From positions 11,842,501 through 11,906,500 of the forward strand of contig NC_088320.1 of assembly GCF_910592395.1 (NCBI RefSeq): a DNA stretch of 64,000 nt, in the 5' to 3' direction. The notes beneath the pieces are model-generated. The model searched no databases and was not told where the DNA came from. It worked only from the letters and a program-made list of their open reading frames with translations. Numbering within the stretch: position 1 is the first letter of the stretch; each line of letters opens with the position of its first letter. Shown in pieces: positions 35,797 to 49,249 of this stretch. The position numbers and the translations under genes are program-made. Source of the DNA: Lineus longissimus (Eukaryota; Nemertea; Pilidiophora; Heteronemertea; Lineidae).

Positions 35797-37920
35797 CTAC
35801 TGGCTGCAGATCACCGTATGTAATTTTTACACAAATTACCCTAAAGGCACAGATCCGTCAGACATTATATGAAAAACATCAATATATGCCACAAAAAGTA
35901 AGTACAAACTTCTCCAAAATCATGGGAAGTGTCCGCAAGGAATGCTTTTGCTTTAAAGTGAAGTCTCCGACACTTAAAATTCCATCAAGAGCCAGTTTTT
36001 AGAAGAAGCAGACAGTGGGTAATATAATGACCGTCTCAGATTTGCCTGATTTTTTGGGGGTAAAAGGCCTATGGGTAGATAGAAAAATCCTGAAATTCCA
36101 GGTTCCTAAATCCAGCAGTTTTTTTTCTAGGGCCTCTCTGGAACAGTTTATGTGGATACTGATTCCTTAGGAGTTAAAGTCCCATTTTTCTGTGGGTGAT
36201 ATACAGAAAGAAGAAGTGAACAAAATAACATATTTTCAATTTGACTGAGTGATTTATTTCGATAATGATTTACATCATTGGTTCCTCGGCCGTAGAACAA
36301 CCAGCCTTTGGTTCGTCGCGAGTCCCCGCATCCCCAGCATCACCTCTCACCGAGCCATTGTCTTCAACTCGTTCGCCGATCCTCGAAACAACCCGATACC
36401 AGAGTATCCCTTTGTCAAGCTGAAATAGGAAGACTAGATAATATACGGTATCCGATTCGTCAATGAACAGACTCCATGAGGTCAACACTACTAACTTAAA
36501 TTATAATATAGTCCTGACGGCCCTCAATTTCAATGTGATATATTGGAAATAATGTGAAGTGTACGTCTTAGAGACCACCATTCCTAGGTATTGTTGTTCC
36601 ATAGACTACCACACCTAGCAACTAATGTCTCATGAGACACCTATCCCTAGGTTGGACAGTCCATTGGACATTAGTAACCGTGTTCACAGTCCGGACACAT
36701 TCAAAACTACAGATAAGTGTCCAATGAACTTCTATTCCTAGCTACGAGAGTCCGATGGACATTGAATCACGCGTTCAGTATCCGGGGACATTAAATCCTA
36801 GGTACTAAGGTCCAAACTACTCCTATTCCTAGAGTTAAAGGTCCGGACGATTGAACTCAGAAGATTTTAACCACTCGGTTGGCTAAGATTCCAATTTTTT
36901 CCAAATCTGATTCATTAAAAGGGAGAACCTGGATAACTCAATCACATGCACTATAAAGTAAAACGCCTACTTTGTAGTTTTTTAGCGGCAACACGCCGAA
37001 GAACTCGCTTCTGGTTTGCATTTGCTTTAGCGGGGTATTTTCTAAACGACAAATACCGAAAAACTTCCGCTGGAGAACTGATGTTTCTCGGCCGTGTTGC
37101 GCGTGTCCTCTCCATTTCGAATGGCAGAGCATTGGCTAGGCGGAGCATTTTATAGCAACTTTTGATAGTACTTACGCAACACATTTTTTTATTAAGATGA
37201 CGAAATTGTCATATGAAAAAAAGAAAAAAAGAGAGTCAATCGCGCCGATACTAACCATTGTATTATATTATTACAGTAACTAAAAAGGAAAATCGCCAAG
37301 GCCACAAGACTCTCAACCATGAACCAGGCACTGTTCCACTGCGCCATGAGAGCCGAAGGAAAATGACCCGATTTTTAGCCTACCTATTCCTACAATCAAA
37401 TACCATGTCACATTACGCGACTATTTATATAAGGAATGGGCATTATCTGCGTGGGACTTTATGCGCTGTTACTGCTGTAAAAACGATCAATGTCCCTAGT
37501 GGCTAAAGTCCGCATGTCCCTATATAGGACCAGGGATAGATGTCCGGTAAAGACTATTATCCGGAGGACCCCCATCCCTGGGAACAGGGGTCCGGACTAT
37601 TTAAGGGTTAGACGTGTGTAACTTCTCATTAATAAATTTCAGGGCCTATTCATATTCTGTGAAGATTTACATGAAGGACCTGAATCTGTCTATTCAGTAA
37701 TTACTCGCTGTTTTAAGCTAAACACCCTTACGTTACTACACCAATCGACTTTACCTAAACCAGCAGAAACACGCAAAGACATAAACTATAACCTCACCAA
37801 CGGATGATGAGTCAACTTTTGCCAATATGGTAATATTCCCAGCTGACATTTTAACCAAATTGGGTACCTACATAATTCACCATAGCAAAGACAGTTACTA
37901 CACGACTAATTGGGGACACA
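35797..37920. other. 2.1 kb segment only in block 1, with degenerate CCTAG-rich repeats
   Basis: Block 2 joins 'ttagggtca' directly to 'tagttattgctt'. The segment contains many variants of short units such as ccattcctaggta, gtccggacatt and agtccgatggac at about 36,510-36,860, and again at about 37,490-37,600, around unique sequence. This looks like a TE with subterminal repeats. No gene seen. Confidence 0.45.
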
Positions 37921-37929
37921 TAGTTAATG

Positions 37930-39420
37930 CTTACAAAATTCCATGTGTAATGCTTCTAGTTGGCTGGATTTACCGCTGTCCCAGACTCCGCAATCATATT
38001 CGTCAACATTTTCAACGAGGCCGTTATTGAATTAGATCACATCGTTGTCGCCAGCTCGACCACTCTTTCTAAAAACCTAGGCTTAGTTTTACTCAGGTTC
38101 ACAGATATGCCCCACATCAATCAATAATCAAGGAGTGCGTCCAATTGTTTTATAGACCAACGGCCTTTTTTGTCAAACGCTCGTGAGTAATCGACAAAGC
38201 AACAGTATAACCGTTCGTTTATATTGACAGATCGCCCGACCATGCTTCTAAGTGTGAACGCTACATCTAGTGTACCAAGTCCTGGTCTAAAAACCAAACT
38301 GACCATTGCAAAGCATATTCTGTCCTTGAGACCAATTCATAGGTCTGGCATTTAGCACGGAGGTGAACATTTCACCTAAATTACTAATCAGAGAGATGCC
38401 ACGATAATTAGTAATCTCATTAGCACCGTTTTCTTATGTAATGGCACAATAACAGCATTGCTCCAAAGCTTTGGGTAGGTGCCTGTATAGTACCCCCTGG
38501 TATATGGCACGGCTTAGGCCATGAGGGAATTCCTTTATGGCCCAGTGGTTGGCGCGTTGGCCCCAGAGTGGAAGTTAAGCTATGCGCCTACAGAGAACAC
38601 ACGATTGAATAACTTATTTAAAGGGAACTGAAACCGCCAAGCCAGTTCGTATGACCTCGTTTTCATTTCCCGCGTATGGGGTGATCAGAACGAGGCATGA
38701 ATGAAACGTGGCGCCTAGCTGTCAATCATTGAGTGACGTCACTACTATGGAATTTACTACGAAAACTCATGAATGAAAGATCTCATGACTCACGTGATTC
38801 TCACATGATTCTCAACAAATTGAACTGCGCATGCTCGGGCACTGGGGGCGGAGCTACAAATCTGAATTCGAATAGGAAGTTGGAAGTTTGACTTTCTCGG
38901 GCGGTGAAAGTCGAAAAGTTGAATAAATCGCTCGGCGGTTCCAGTTCCCTTTAAGACCGGTAACAACATTACATTGTTTTCCAGTATACATTCATTTAGG
39001 ATACTGTCCTCCGCCGGAGCCTTATTTCTATCCAACTTATAGCGATAGCGCTAAGAAGCTCAGCATCACTAAAGACAGCTCAGGCGTGTTGACTATGTAA
39101 GTCAAATTCGCTGCTATTTTATTTTCTACCTGAAGTTGTCATGGAACTCATTATAGCGACCAGTGTGTTACGGGGTCCGGCTTCTTTCCATTTTAGAATT
39201 TTGAAATATTTTCTAGGATTGCGTTTTGTCAGCACCTACATTGAAAGAGACAGTCCACTTAAACTCCCTTTTCTTAGCTAGTAACAGTTCGTAGGCGGGC
39301 TTAGACCGGCTTCTTTTGAACTCATTTAGCGCCGCCTTGTTGAATTTCATTTTATCATAACATTAGCGTTTGAACCAGTTGGCAGCGTCTCCTAACGAAA
39401 ACACAAGAGTACACTTTTCA
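37930..39420 (-). pseudogene. LINE remnant (non-LTR reverse transcriptase), block 1
   Basis: On the minus strand, 39,230-39,370 encodes an endonuclease-RT linker type segment (KAALNEFKRSRSKPAYELLL). 38,306-38,121 encodes RT (RPGLGTLDVAFTLRSM, LYCCFVDYSRAFDK) and about 38,110-38,000 a KTK-type RT segment. It is interrupted by the TTAA MITE and has deletions. The order (linker at higher coordinates) fits a minus-strand LINE. Confidence 0.7.
38622..38950. mobile_element. TTAA-flanked MITE (piggyBac-like), block 1 only
   Basis: TIRs are agggaactgaaaccgcc and ggcggttccagttccct, with TTAA on both sides (38,618-38,621 and 38,951-38,954). Block 2 has the empty site with one TTAA near 58,708. 329 bp, no gene. 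TTAA duplication is typical of piggyBac-type elements. Confidence 0.85.
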
Positions 39421-40208
39421 AAAAAATACGTGTCCCCAATTGGCTGTCATGCGGTAGTAACGAGATCGACATAATGATTGACTCCCAATTCATTCGCTGG
39501 AATGAGCTGTAGGTCTTCTGTAAGTTTTTTTCTATTGTGTTCTTAAGGTCATTTTAAAAGTGATTAGCATGTGCATCGTTCCGTGCCACACGATCATACG
39601 AAGTGCGAGCTTTGCTATTATTGATAGGAGTGGCCGCTTCAGAATTAACACCAGCAATAAAACAGCTAATAGAAGCATGGTTAGACGTTGTGCTTAGGTC
39701 AACCGCTTTGAATGACTCGACGAAACTAGTGCTATGATGGACGTGCCATTATGGGTAAAGCATGTGAACTTTCAACTATCGGGGTTTGTATCTCCATTCA
39801 GAATTGACAAGCCGCACGAGCCACATAAATAAAGAAGACTTCCACCCTGAGCATTCACATTCATAAATCTTCAGAACTCCTCTCATCGGAAAATGAATAA
39901 TTAGATAATTCTTCTTCTTTTCGGCGTTCGCCCGGCACTTGGAGCTGATTTTCTCCAGGGAGCATTCTTGTTCCAAAGCGGGATGACTGTTTATGCGTGA
40001 CACTACGGTTATGCGCCAATTGGGTTTATTGGCCTAGTGAATCCGACTTCGGGAAAGACTGAGTCCACGCGAGCTACTCATGTTTCACTTGGTGGGGTCT
40101 TGAACCTGCCCTGGCATAGACGCAATATACAAGGAACCTCGGTTTTGAGTCTCATTCGAAGGACTGTGAAAAGCCGGGAATTTTAGTTCCTTGAAAAGCC
40201 ATGCCGGT

Positions 40209-40380
40209 GTACCAGCGATAGCAGTCCTAGGGTTAGTTGTCCCCCAAACAAAACATTGGTATTGTCAACGGTTATGGTTAGGGTTAGTCGTATACGCGTA
40301 AAAAGAGAACACCAAGCCTTACTCAGCTGTTACAATAGAAAGCGGACTATGGTTCCATGGGGACTTTGATCGCGTTCACG
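40209..40380. mobile_element. CCGGT-targeting MITE, shared copy in block 1
   Basis: Flanked by CCGGT at 40,204-40,208 and 40,381-40,385. Inside are agcagtcctag, ggttagggttagtcgtata and gcggactatggttcc, shared with other family members. The block 2 counterpart is 60,131-60,302. Confidence 0.65.
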
Positions 40381-41181
40381 CCGGTTCATCCAGAAATACA
40401 ATTTGGGTTCTCCCCGATCCATTGCAATTGTTATTCATAGTTCCTATAGCTCTTCTATCATAAAGAGGGCGTGCGCGCAGGGAACGGCAAGGGTCAGGGT
40501 TAGGGTAAGGGTTAGACGAATTTCCCCCACTCATTGCGGAAATATATTAACACTCGCCACTATTTCGCCAAGCGTTTCTATGCATTATGAATCGATAGCT
40601 GTGGAAACAATCCAAACCCTCGATTACTTCCCTTCTGATAACGTCTCTCTGTCCTCGTAAGGTCTCAACTGCAGCGACGATTCTGGTACATAAGTCATTG
40701 ATATCTTGTGGAGGCAACTTGTAAACTTAATTCTAAAGATGTCCCCACAAAAAAAACCCACAGGGGGTGAGGTTCCGGGGACCTTGGTGGCCTCTCAATC
40801 TCATGGTTGATCGCACCAAATGCATCTGCTACTTGCTTGAGGCTTCCAGTCCTCAACCACTCTGATACCGCAAACACACGCCGCTCAGTTGTAAGCTGCA
40901 TTTTTCTGGTCTGAGAAAATTGTCAACCTTTTCAACTTTAAGGAGTGTGCAATGAATACAACATGCAGAGGATTGCATAATTTGGAGGCCCAACAAAAGC
41001 CCTGCACTGGGCAAACAAGATTCGATCATTACCAAAGCATCTATGTGGTGCAAGACCAGTTCTGACATGGTTGATTGAACTGTTTCGTGCTCAGTCATCT
41101 GTGACAGTAAATTGGATTTATTGGTGTCATATGAAAGAAGACATCATTAGGCAATAAATGGTTGTTGCCAATTTCCAAAAT

Positions 41182-42126
41182 GTGACCCGTCACATCATAA
41201 CCAGGCGCATATCGCACAGAAGATGAGCCCAAGGCAACTGTCACATAGAAATGAACAATTCATTTTTCACGCCTCACGCGTGAGGCCATACGTGTCACAC
41301 ATGAGGCCTCACGCGTCACGATTCATCCGTCATTTTTTAGGGGATGTCACATATGGTTCACTTTGAACTCGTTCATTTGTCACTTGGCGTTTCCCGCGGA
41401 CGGAAATGGACTCCTCCGAGGACGAAATGTTGGCCATGTTGCTGTTAATGCAGAACGGCCGCAAAAGAAAGCGAAGGCAACATCGTACAGCATGGTGTAG
41501 GGAACATTTCCTGGTCCGAAACACCAGGGGGGAGTTCCACAGAACCTACAAACATCTCGTCAACCATCCGGATGAGGAACTCTTCTTTAATTACATGCGA
41601 ATGTCTTATCAAACCTTCGATGAGTTGAAGAGACTCGTGTTGCCGCATCTCCAACCTATCGGTTGTAACTGGAGAACTCCAATTACGGTAAAAAAAGGTC
41701 TGAAACCATCGGATACTCACATTCAAGTGATTTTGACAGCAGGCACCTCCTCTCTGCACCTAGTTCACGTCACAAAGAATTGGCCGTCCAATTCTTTGAG
41801 TCATTTATGACATTCATGAGTTCACGCACGAAATGACATGAATCGGCCAAAAATAAAAATGACTACAAAATTAGGCCCTATGTGACATGGTATATTGAAA
41901 ATACCTGGGGAATTCTTCAGGTCATGAATGACCCGTGAAGCGTCACGCATGAGGCGTGAAAACGTGTGGTCTATGTGACAGTTGCCTAAATGACACCTGG
42001 AGATAATGGAAGAAATTGACGTGCTCATATTTCACAAAAGACAGACAATAGAGAAATGAACAAACAGTCCGTCTCAACCTGCCAAGCTCAGAGCGACATG
42101 CGCCTGGTTTTGTTGTGACGGGTCAC
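41182..42126. mobile_element. Harbinger-type element, deleted, block 1 only
   Basis: TIRs of about 35 bp (gtgacccgtcac...accaggcgcat) are inverted at the right end (atgcgcctggtt...gtgacgggtcac). Block 2 keeps the empty site near 61,136-61,146. The target duplication is 2-4 bp, ambiguous because of an A-run. Subterminal cctcacgcgtgaggc palindromes occur on both sides. It contains a truncated transposase. Confidence 0.82.
41406..41810 (+). pseudogene. Truncated PIF/Harbinger transposase
   Basis: This 134-codon frame inside the TIR element reads HFLVRNTRGEFHRTYKHLVN then ELFFNYMRMSYQTFDELKRL and a short LVLPHL, the N-terminal region typical of Harbinger transposases before the DDE core. After about residue 98 the sequence is unrelated, and the catalytic domain is deleted. 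Non-functional. Confidence 0.72.
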
Positions 42127-42859
42127 AAATGTTTAGACATGTCCAAGAATTTAACAAATTAATCTCGGGTTTCTTTTTTTAAATACCCTGTATAATCTAT
42201 ATGTACATGTATATCAAATCCACGGAAAATCTGTAGATAATTTGTTCATAAAGGATCTAGTAAGGTTGTATAAATTTACAAATTATACAGATTATACAGA
42301 TTCTATACACGCTTAGATTATAGCATTCATACAATGTTCTTTAACGTCTGCTACAGAAAGTTTTGTCTGTGTACTTGGCAGTGACATCATCAAAATATCG
42401 AGAAAGCAGGTCGTCCGATAGAGAAATCTATTGGCTGAACTCTCGTAGACCGTGTAAATGCAATAGCATTCCGCGAAGTTACTATTTATAGCTCACAATG
42501 TCATTTCCATAAGATATTGATGACGTTTTAGTGACGTGACAGTCGGACATCGACACTTATTTCTACGCATTTGAGCTTATTTCAAAGTCAATTATCTTTG
42601 ACCCTGCATTGTTTTTAGCATGAATGATACCATAGAGTCAGAGAGAGAAATATTCAGAACAATTATGAAGTATTTCCAACACTCGGACATGTGCCATATT
42701 GAATCTAACTGCCCTAGTTAGAAAGCCTGAATCCATTACGAAACCGCATGTTTGTCCGACATTGTCTGTAATTCAGCGATGGGGAAATAGAGGGCAGCAG
42801 CTGCAGTGACGTCATCTTCGCAGAATGCTATACATGACATAGGTGGACTATTGCACGTT

Positions 42860-43243
42860 CAGACCAACATGGACAGAGCTTCAGCAAGATTAGTGTTTTC
42901 ATCATTCCATTTCATGACAATGCATATTAGCAAAACCGATAATAATTTAACCTCTGCAATCTTACGAGTTCAGTCAATTCTTCGATGTTGCGTGGCATGC
43001 TCGAATATTCATAGGTGCGTTGCTTTTTCCACCACCTACTACTTGAACGGCCATGACGGCCATAATCCAAGGTTAACCTGTCATCTTCGCAAGGATACTG
43101 CTACCAATTGCTGGAATTGCCGTGGCCGGAGAACAAGACATAGGTTTTGGAAAAAGCAGGTAGCTAACTTTTTAGTTTTCATATTCGCAACCTATTTTGC
43201 AATAAAGACATTACTTGCTGTTATTGCGGGCACAACAAGTTAA
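42860..43243 (+). CDS. Possible PAN/Apple-like exon (block 1)
   Basis: A frame conserved in both blocks encodes a Cys-containing segment RCCVACSNIHRCVAFSTTYY followed by LTCHLRKDT, reminiscent of PAN/Apple domains of secreted invertebrate proteins, then a basic stretch and a hydrophobic end. The block 2 copy (61,463-61,855) has a closely similar protein. No clear splice sites were assigned. It may be a decayed exon. Confidence 0.3.
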   Translation, partial: QTNMDRASARLVFSSFHFMTMHISKTDNNLTSAILRVQSILRCCVACSNIHRCVAFSTTYYLNGHDGHNPRLTCHLRKDTATNCWNCRGRRTRHRFWKKQVANFLVFIFATYFAIKTLLAVIAGTTS

Positions 43244-43251
43244 ACGCCGGT

Positions 43252-43412
43252 GTGCAAGGGATAGTAGTCCTAGGGCAGATAGTCCGTGTAACAAAAGCCC
43301 GCATTGCTAAATGTTTTGGTTAGGGTTAGCGGTACAATAGATCATGCTGCTTAATTGATCAAATACAATGCTACCGGACTATGACTCCAGGGGGACTATA
43401 TCCGCTGTCACA
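43252..43412. mobile_element. CCGGT-targeting MITE, block 1 only
   Basis: CCGGT at 43,247-43,251 and 43,413-43,417; block 2 has a single CCGGT at 61,859-61,863. It starts gtgcaagggatag and ends gctgtcaca. Closely similar to 58,719-58,878. Confidence 0.85.
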
Positions 43413-43448
43413 CCGGTACGGTGGTGCTCTCGATCCGTCGTTGGTCAG

Positions 43449-43462
43449 CCCCCCCCCCCCCC
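43449..43462. repeat. Poly-C run
   Basis: A C homopolymer; block 2 has a longer run near 61,895-61,910. Confidence 0.85.
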
Positions 43463-44046
43463 TCACTCTATACTCTGAAACGTTTACCAATTTTCGGCGA
43501 ACTGGTAGATATCAAAGATCACCGCGGCGTGCCGGCCATGATATGGAGCTCTTTAAACGAGCTATATGGTTAGATAGTGTGTATACCGTCAACAAAAAAA
43601 GTTGACCCGGAACCAGAAAACCTCCACCCCCAGGTGAAATTTTTGCACGCGAATCGTATACGCCGATGCACAGCAATTTACCTGCAGAGAGATTTTCTTT
43701 TTCCAAAACATTGCGGCGGGACTGATGATTTTTACGCAGAGTAGCCGCTCTTCGGTTGAAGATTTCGTCAAAACACGGCGAATCAAAGTGTGACGATACC
43801 CTTGGGCGAATCGAAATACATTAAACAACAATCTGCAGCGCTGCCAGAGATTATGTTTCTCTTTCCGCGAAGAAATCGTGCTTTGAACTGGCAAAAGTCC
43901 GCAAAAGATTTCGAGTCTGCTAACTTTTCCGTAGTACGCATGCGCACCAACATGATCGGTCCGGGGCTGCCCGTTCCGACGACGATTTCGTCAATGTCAT
44001 GGTGTGTGGGAGGATGTCGACGGTATAGACCTATATATCCCCCCTC

Positions 44047-44090
44047 CCACCACCACCACCACCACCACCACCACCACCACCACCACCACC
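44047..44090. repeat. (CCA)n microsatellite
   Basis: About 14 CCA/CAC units. Block 2 has a shorter, interrupted version near 62,496-62,530. The His- or Thr-run frames here are artefacts. Confidence 0.95.
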
Positions 44091-44309
44091 CGAGTCTTCT
44101 CGCTCACCAGCCCTATTAACGAAGAGCTCCCTATCAAGGCATTAACATTCCCCATATCAAAATATATTATTCTCACTATGCAAAAGAGTTGGAGTTTTGA
44201 TATTATCTTTAGTAATGATTTTGTAACCTTGCTGTGAATGTGGTAACGGAGATCGCGTAATGTACGTTGCATTAGATGTACCTTCTATATGTTACGTAGG
44301 TTTTCATTG

Positions 44310-44346
44310 CGTGCGTGTGTGTGTGTGTGGGGGGGGGGGGCGGGGG
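44310..44346. repeat. GT/G-run microsatellite
   Basis: (GTGT)n followed by a long G run. The block 2 counterpart is 62,751-62,776. Confidence 0.9.
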
Positions 44347-45470
44347 GTGTCAGTCGATTTTGGGGTGTAGAACTCTTATTTCCACTTGTCTGTGATTAGA
44401 GTTGAGGAACATGCTCGACGAGGCGATCGATCATGTGCACTAAATGTAGAACACAAATGACACAGTGAATAAATCGAACTGGAAAAAAGACTATGTAAGA
44501 TTTTTACCAACATCGCTGTTTGTATATTTGAAAAAGTATACAATGAATATTTGCAATGTTCCATCAGTATCAAATTGTTCAAACCTCGAAATTTATCGAC
44601 TTATATATCTAATATCAATCTTTTCAGTTTCACTGTTTTAGGGTATTTCCGCCTTGTTACCCCAGATTCCGCAGTTTTCGCAGATTCCGCTGAATAGCCA
44701 TGGCCGTCAGGATGGGATTCGGAGCGGAGCGCAACCTCTTTAATTTACGGGGGAATCCAAAACAGGCATTATACGTTGATAATGGATTGATATAATCAAG
44801 ATGCGTGCATTACTTATCACGCGTGTCTAATCAATAGAGGAGCAGCCTTCCATCTCCAACATGTCATGTATTAACTTTAGAATTTGAACATACTCTAAAA
44901 CCCCGAATACAAGGAAATATGATGCTCCGCCCCCAATCGTTACATTGGTTTTGAATGGTAATTGACAAATAAGTATTATTCTCTTATCAATGGCATGGGC
45001 CATGGAGTCGCATGTGTTATAATCACGCTCTGATCTTGGCTGACATTGACAGTGAAACGAAATCAACATCACTGGTTATAGTAGGCCCATTTCTTCTAAT
45101 AAAAGAGACCCGTTGTGTCGTTTCTTTAGAATTGATATTGAGGTTCTAGAATCTCTCTTCCATTGTAATGATTGGTGGTGGAGCCTCATTCCTTGTATTG
45201 GAGGTATTCATCCTTTATAACCCGAACACTACATTCAGAGATGTCATATACATATCTTAACTTTCAACCGAAACGCCGAACTAGCAGAGGGGCAACTATC
45301 GGTCGTACCGTGATGTAAGGATCTATGGCAAATTCCCAGCATGGGCGGCATCGGTATTTTACCACACGAAGTTAAGGGCCGTAGTCACGGTGGCATCTTT
45401 TCATTACACCTTGATCTCTCATCGTAATGTCTACGTCTTCAGCCAAGAGACTATAAGTGGAGATTTTAGA

Positions 45471-46394
45471 ATGACATCTAATTTTCATTTTTACGAGCTC
45501 ACCTACATTGCTGGCGAATTTGACGATGATGTAATAGGTGTTAGCACTCGTCGTGGACGGAAGTCTGCCTATGAAAAATTTCGAGCATTTCTATTCGATT
45601 TGAATGGAAAAGGTTATTGCCGAAAATTGATTTTACCGTATGATGAACTTAAGAAAAGCCTCGGTCCGAGAAATTCGACGTTCGAATATTTCAAAATGGT
45701 TTCATGCGGTGAGAATGTTTTCTTAGAGATGACCTTTCGATGAAAATTTAAGAAGCACAAGTACAGGGAAAAAACCCTTTCTATATCTTGGTTAGATTGG
45801 TATAAAATAGTAAACGTAGGGTTCGTTCTTAAACTTCAGTATATAAAAGGCCTAAAAGGGGAGCGCTACTCTTTCATGTCTGACGCCGACAGAGCTAAAT
45901 CACTTAATATGGATAACATCATCCTAGAAGATATCAAATGTGATTTAAATGGTTATCTCTATAAATCATCAGGGAGCGCACATCCAATCACCATCTTAGA
46001 AAAACCGTACGAGCATAATACATCCACGTCGATTATCTTTCGTGGTGATTTCTTCAGAAAATTTGGAGACTCTCCAATTGTGTCTTTGCTCGGGTCTCAT
46101 AACGTTGTCATTGAGGTTCATCGGTCGAAGGTTGTCATCAACGTCATTTTAAGTGACCCTAAGGAGAACTACAAGTTTCATTCTAAGAAACACGCTAAAT
46201 TAATTTTTATGTTAAACTTGGAGCCATGCCTTGAACAATCAGATGTTAAAGCTAGGCCTACGTTATTGATGACCTTAGATGCCCAGTTTGTCTCATATTA
46301 TATGCTTATTGTTGATGCGAATGAAAGAATAATCGCCTGGCCAAAATTTGGTTCTAGTAATAAGCAGTTGACGGCAAAAGCATTTATTGTGTGA
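45471..46394 (+). pseudogene. Block 2 copy of the hypothetical gene, with a stop
   Basis: Homologous to 188-1,111. An in-frame TGA at 45,741-45,743 ends the frame after 90 codons. Beyond it the sequence is still close to the block 1 copy and ends KAFIV. Confidence 0.7.
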
Positions 46395-49249
46395 AAAAAA
46401 AGTATTTTGTGTTTTAACTGAACTGCGTGAACAAAACTCCCATTTAATGTAATACATGAAGCTTAGTAAAGGAAACCACTTGAAAATATAGATAATAGTG
46501 AGTTTTGAACAGTAAAAGCCTCAGATTAAAATAAGTTCTTGATGTGAGCAGTTTCGGGGACGGTTGCGAAATCCTCACTTTTACTTTTATCCCGAGAATT
46601 GCATCACAATTTAGCATGTATTGTATTATACAACCTAAGTCAGACCATCAACCTTGATCCTGGCCGGCTTTAAACACCCCTTAGCATTTGTTACAGATCA
46701 TTTCATTCATAGCAATGTTCCCTCGTCCGTATCGTGACAGGACCTCTTAAGGATGGTGATAATACAGACATTGTACAGCTCCGAAGGGACAAGATTTTAG
46801 ACCGTTAATGGTAATAATGCGAAACTTTCTCAAAGTAATTATTGTTTATATCTATAAATCAAAGCCAGACTAGACATCGGTTCTTTCCACTTTTCAAAAA
46901 CACGCAAGACATTGTTGCATGAAAAACCTTCATTGATAATTCGGCTGATAAGACTTTTCATATTCAACTATGTCTTGTAGTTAAACTTACACATGCGATA
47001 AGCAGGACCGTCTCGTTTGAAAGACGTGACCGTCCTTTGAGTGAGATTCAGCTCTCGGTCTGGTAAGCGAGAGAGATATGGTGAAAACAGTTCGACGACT
47101 AGACTTTTATTGCCTGCAGCTCTATACGTGTAATTGGGAATTAAAATTGAAAGAATGCATTATTCGGAGGTTTCAGCTTGCATCTTCTTCAAGCTCAAAA
47201 TCTTTGAATTTGATATGCTTGTACACCCTGCTGTCCAGGTTTCATTACAATATGGTTACATAGCTGCTAGCTATGATCCAGGTCAGATTACTAGAACCGA
47301 CTGGACAAGAACGAATTAGGACTTCGTACTTTCAGGGCGGTTGTTAAGATGATTACATTGAATTCATGCGAGGGTGGCGGTCCTTTTGGAGAATGTGCAT
47401 GCGTGGACGTCAGGCTGTTCTCTCAATTGTAATTGACACCTATTTCGAAATGCGTTTGAAAGGCTCCTTTCAAATAATACTAATTGATGCTGTAGACCGC
47501 TGGAGATGCCGTGATCTCATCTTTCTGTAGTAATTCGATTCATTTATGTGATGAATACAGGTCAGTAGCAGCAATCGCTCCAAGCAATCAAAGGAATGGG
47601 CGGCATTTATTGCAATATGTTTGTTGTTGTTCTTCTTCTGGTTCTTCTTCTTCTTCATCAGTTAACGATTTTTCTGAGCGTGTTTGATGATTTTCATCGA
47701 CGCATGGAGAGCTAACTCGGGTCACATCGGAGTCAACATCGGAAATCCTTTTTTTGTGCAATTTATTGATTAAAACTACTTATGTAGAATAGGAGATGAC
47801 TGGACAGCCGACAGCTTGGTATAATTGCCCTTAATAATGCCAATAGTCCTTTAAGGCCACCTCAAACCGAAAATTTCAAACCAGACCCCCCAAATCACTA
47901 ATGACCACGAATTTTTTTAAACACTTCTTATAGGTTTAATCCAAAAATACCGGTTTTCATGTGAATGACTAAAGTAATTACTGCTCGAGAAAAATGTGAT
48001 TTGACCGTCGGGTTGCAAAGCCAATCCGCTTAAACCAAGGAAACTTTGAAAGCTACCTAAGCAAGTATATGCTGCTTGTTTGTTTTGGTTTCGATTCGTA
48101 TGTCTTATGTTGCGTTGTGGGCGATCGATTTATAGATATACGGAAAACATTTCTTATATATAAGTTCAAGTCTAATTTCATACAAGTTTTATATAAAATT
48201 CATATAAAAACCAGTACATGTATATGCATTTTATATAAAATTGATGTATTCATTTGTGTATAGTCTATTCATTCATTTACCTGTTCCACTACCTAACCCA
48301 TATACTGTATTCTCCCACTTAAAGCTGAACTGCATGCACAAAACAAGAGCGTCCCATATGGCAATAGTAAGAAATTCAAACGATCGAAAGGTCCTTCTGA
48401 ATACGGCCTGAAACATGATAGACCTCCAATGCTTCGATGCGCTTGATTTCACAAACCAGCAAGTTACGAACTTAGTACAACAAATGCCGCGAGCATAGTG
48501 GGTGGCAGCACCAGACGGAGGAAGTAGTTCGCCTAGGGTTTTTTCGACACCCTCCGCACGGACTCCACACGTTCCGGAACACTCACTTACTTGTTAATCT
48601 GCAGTGATTAACCCGTTTTTATTGCAGTAAAGAAATGTTAATCGGGATTTTATATTATATTTTATATTTGCCCCGGGTATTCATATAGGGAGCTGTGCGC
48701 TACTTTGCGCACAGCGCTTGGGTCGAGTGAGGCGGTTTTGTTATTATGTGACGTGTATCACGTGATGAATTCCCATACGGTACTTCGAAAAAAATTAAGA
48801 ACTATTAACAACGTAAGGTGAAAGAGTACGACCAAAATAAAGGGGAAAATTGCGGATATGGATGAATGTTTTAAACATATAGTGACCCCAATACTTTCCC
48901 GGCTTATTTTCGTGTAATCCCACACTTTTGATTTAATAGATGACCCCATATGCAAATTCAACCTGCTGAAATGGCCCCATATATAGAGAGTACAAAAAAA
49001 TGCTATTTCTCCGAGAACGCTGCAAAGTTTACCCATTTAACCCGGCGAGGACCATCTCCATATCAACCACGACTTTCAGGAAACATTTCGAGGTCATCCG
49101 ATCTGAACTGACGGAGGAGATGTGTGACAAACTATTTCAGCTCTACGTCCATTATAGTAGTGATGTCTGACCGTCAATGACAACACTGATGACGTCAGGT
49201 ACATGTCCCGTACTACAACCACGGACTTGTAATCTATGCCAATACTCAC
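46395..49249. other. Intergenic/intronic, no gene seen (block 2)
   Basis: Counterpart of 1,112-4,489 without the 1,468-2,035 segment. The part at about 47,760-49,200 is almost identical to block 1. Confidence 0.5.

Larger units (their letters stand above)
1..45283. repeat. Block 1 of a large duplication
   Basis: This is the first of two collinear homologous blocks; position 1 matches about 45,284 and position 45,117 matches the window end. Without the Polinton it is about 21.8 kb. Relative to block 2 it carries extra segments at about 1,468-2,035, 4,694-28,160 (Polinton), 28,909-29,811, 35,797-37,920, 38,622-38,950, 41,182-42,126, 42,463-42,833 and 43,252-43,412. By eye most of the shared sequence differs by a few percent, but about 3,000-4,440 is nearly identical. 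It may be a tandem duplication or a second haplotype assembled in tandem. Confidence 0.9.

Noticed and set aside
40490-40515. Telomere repeats (ggttagggtaagggttag)
   Set aside because: Only two or three degenerate units inside interspersed sequence present in both blocks, so not a telomere.
44004-44237. His-, Thr- or Val-rich proteins from the CCA repeat
   Set aside because: Frames come from a microsatellite whose length differs between blocks.
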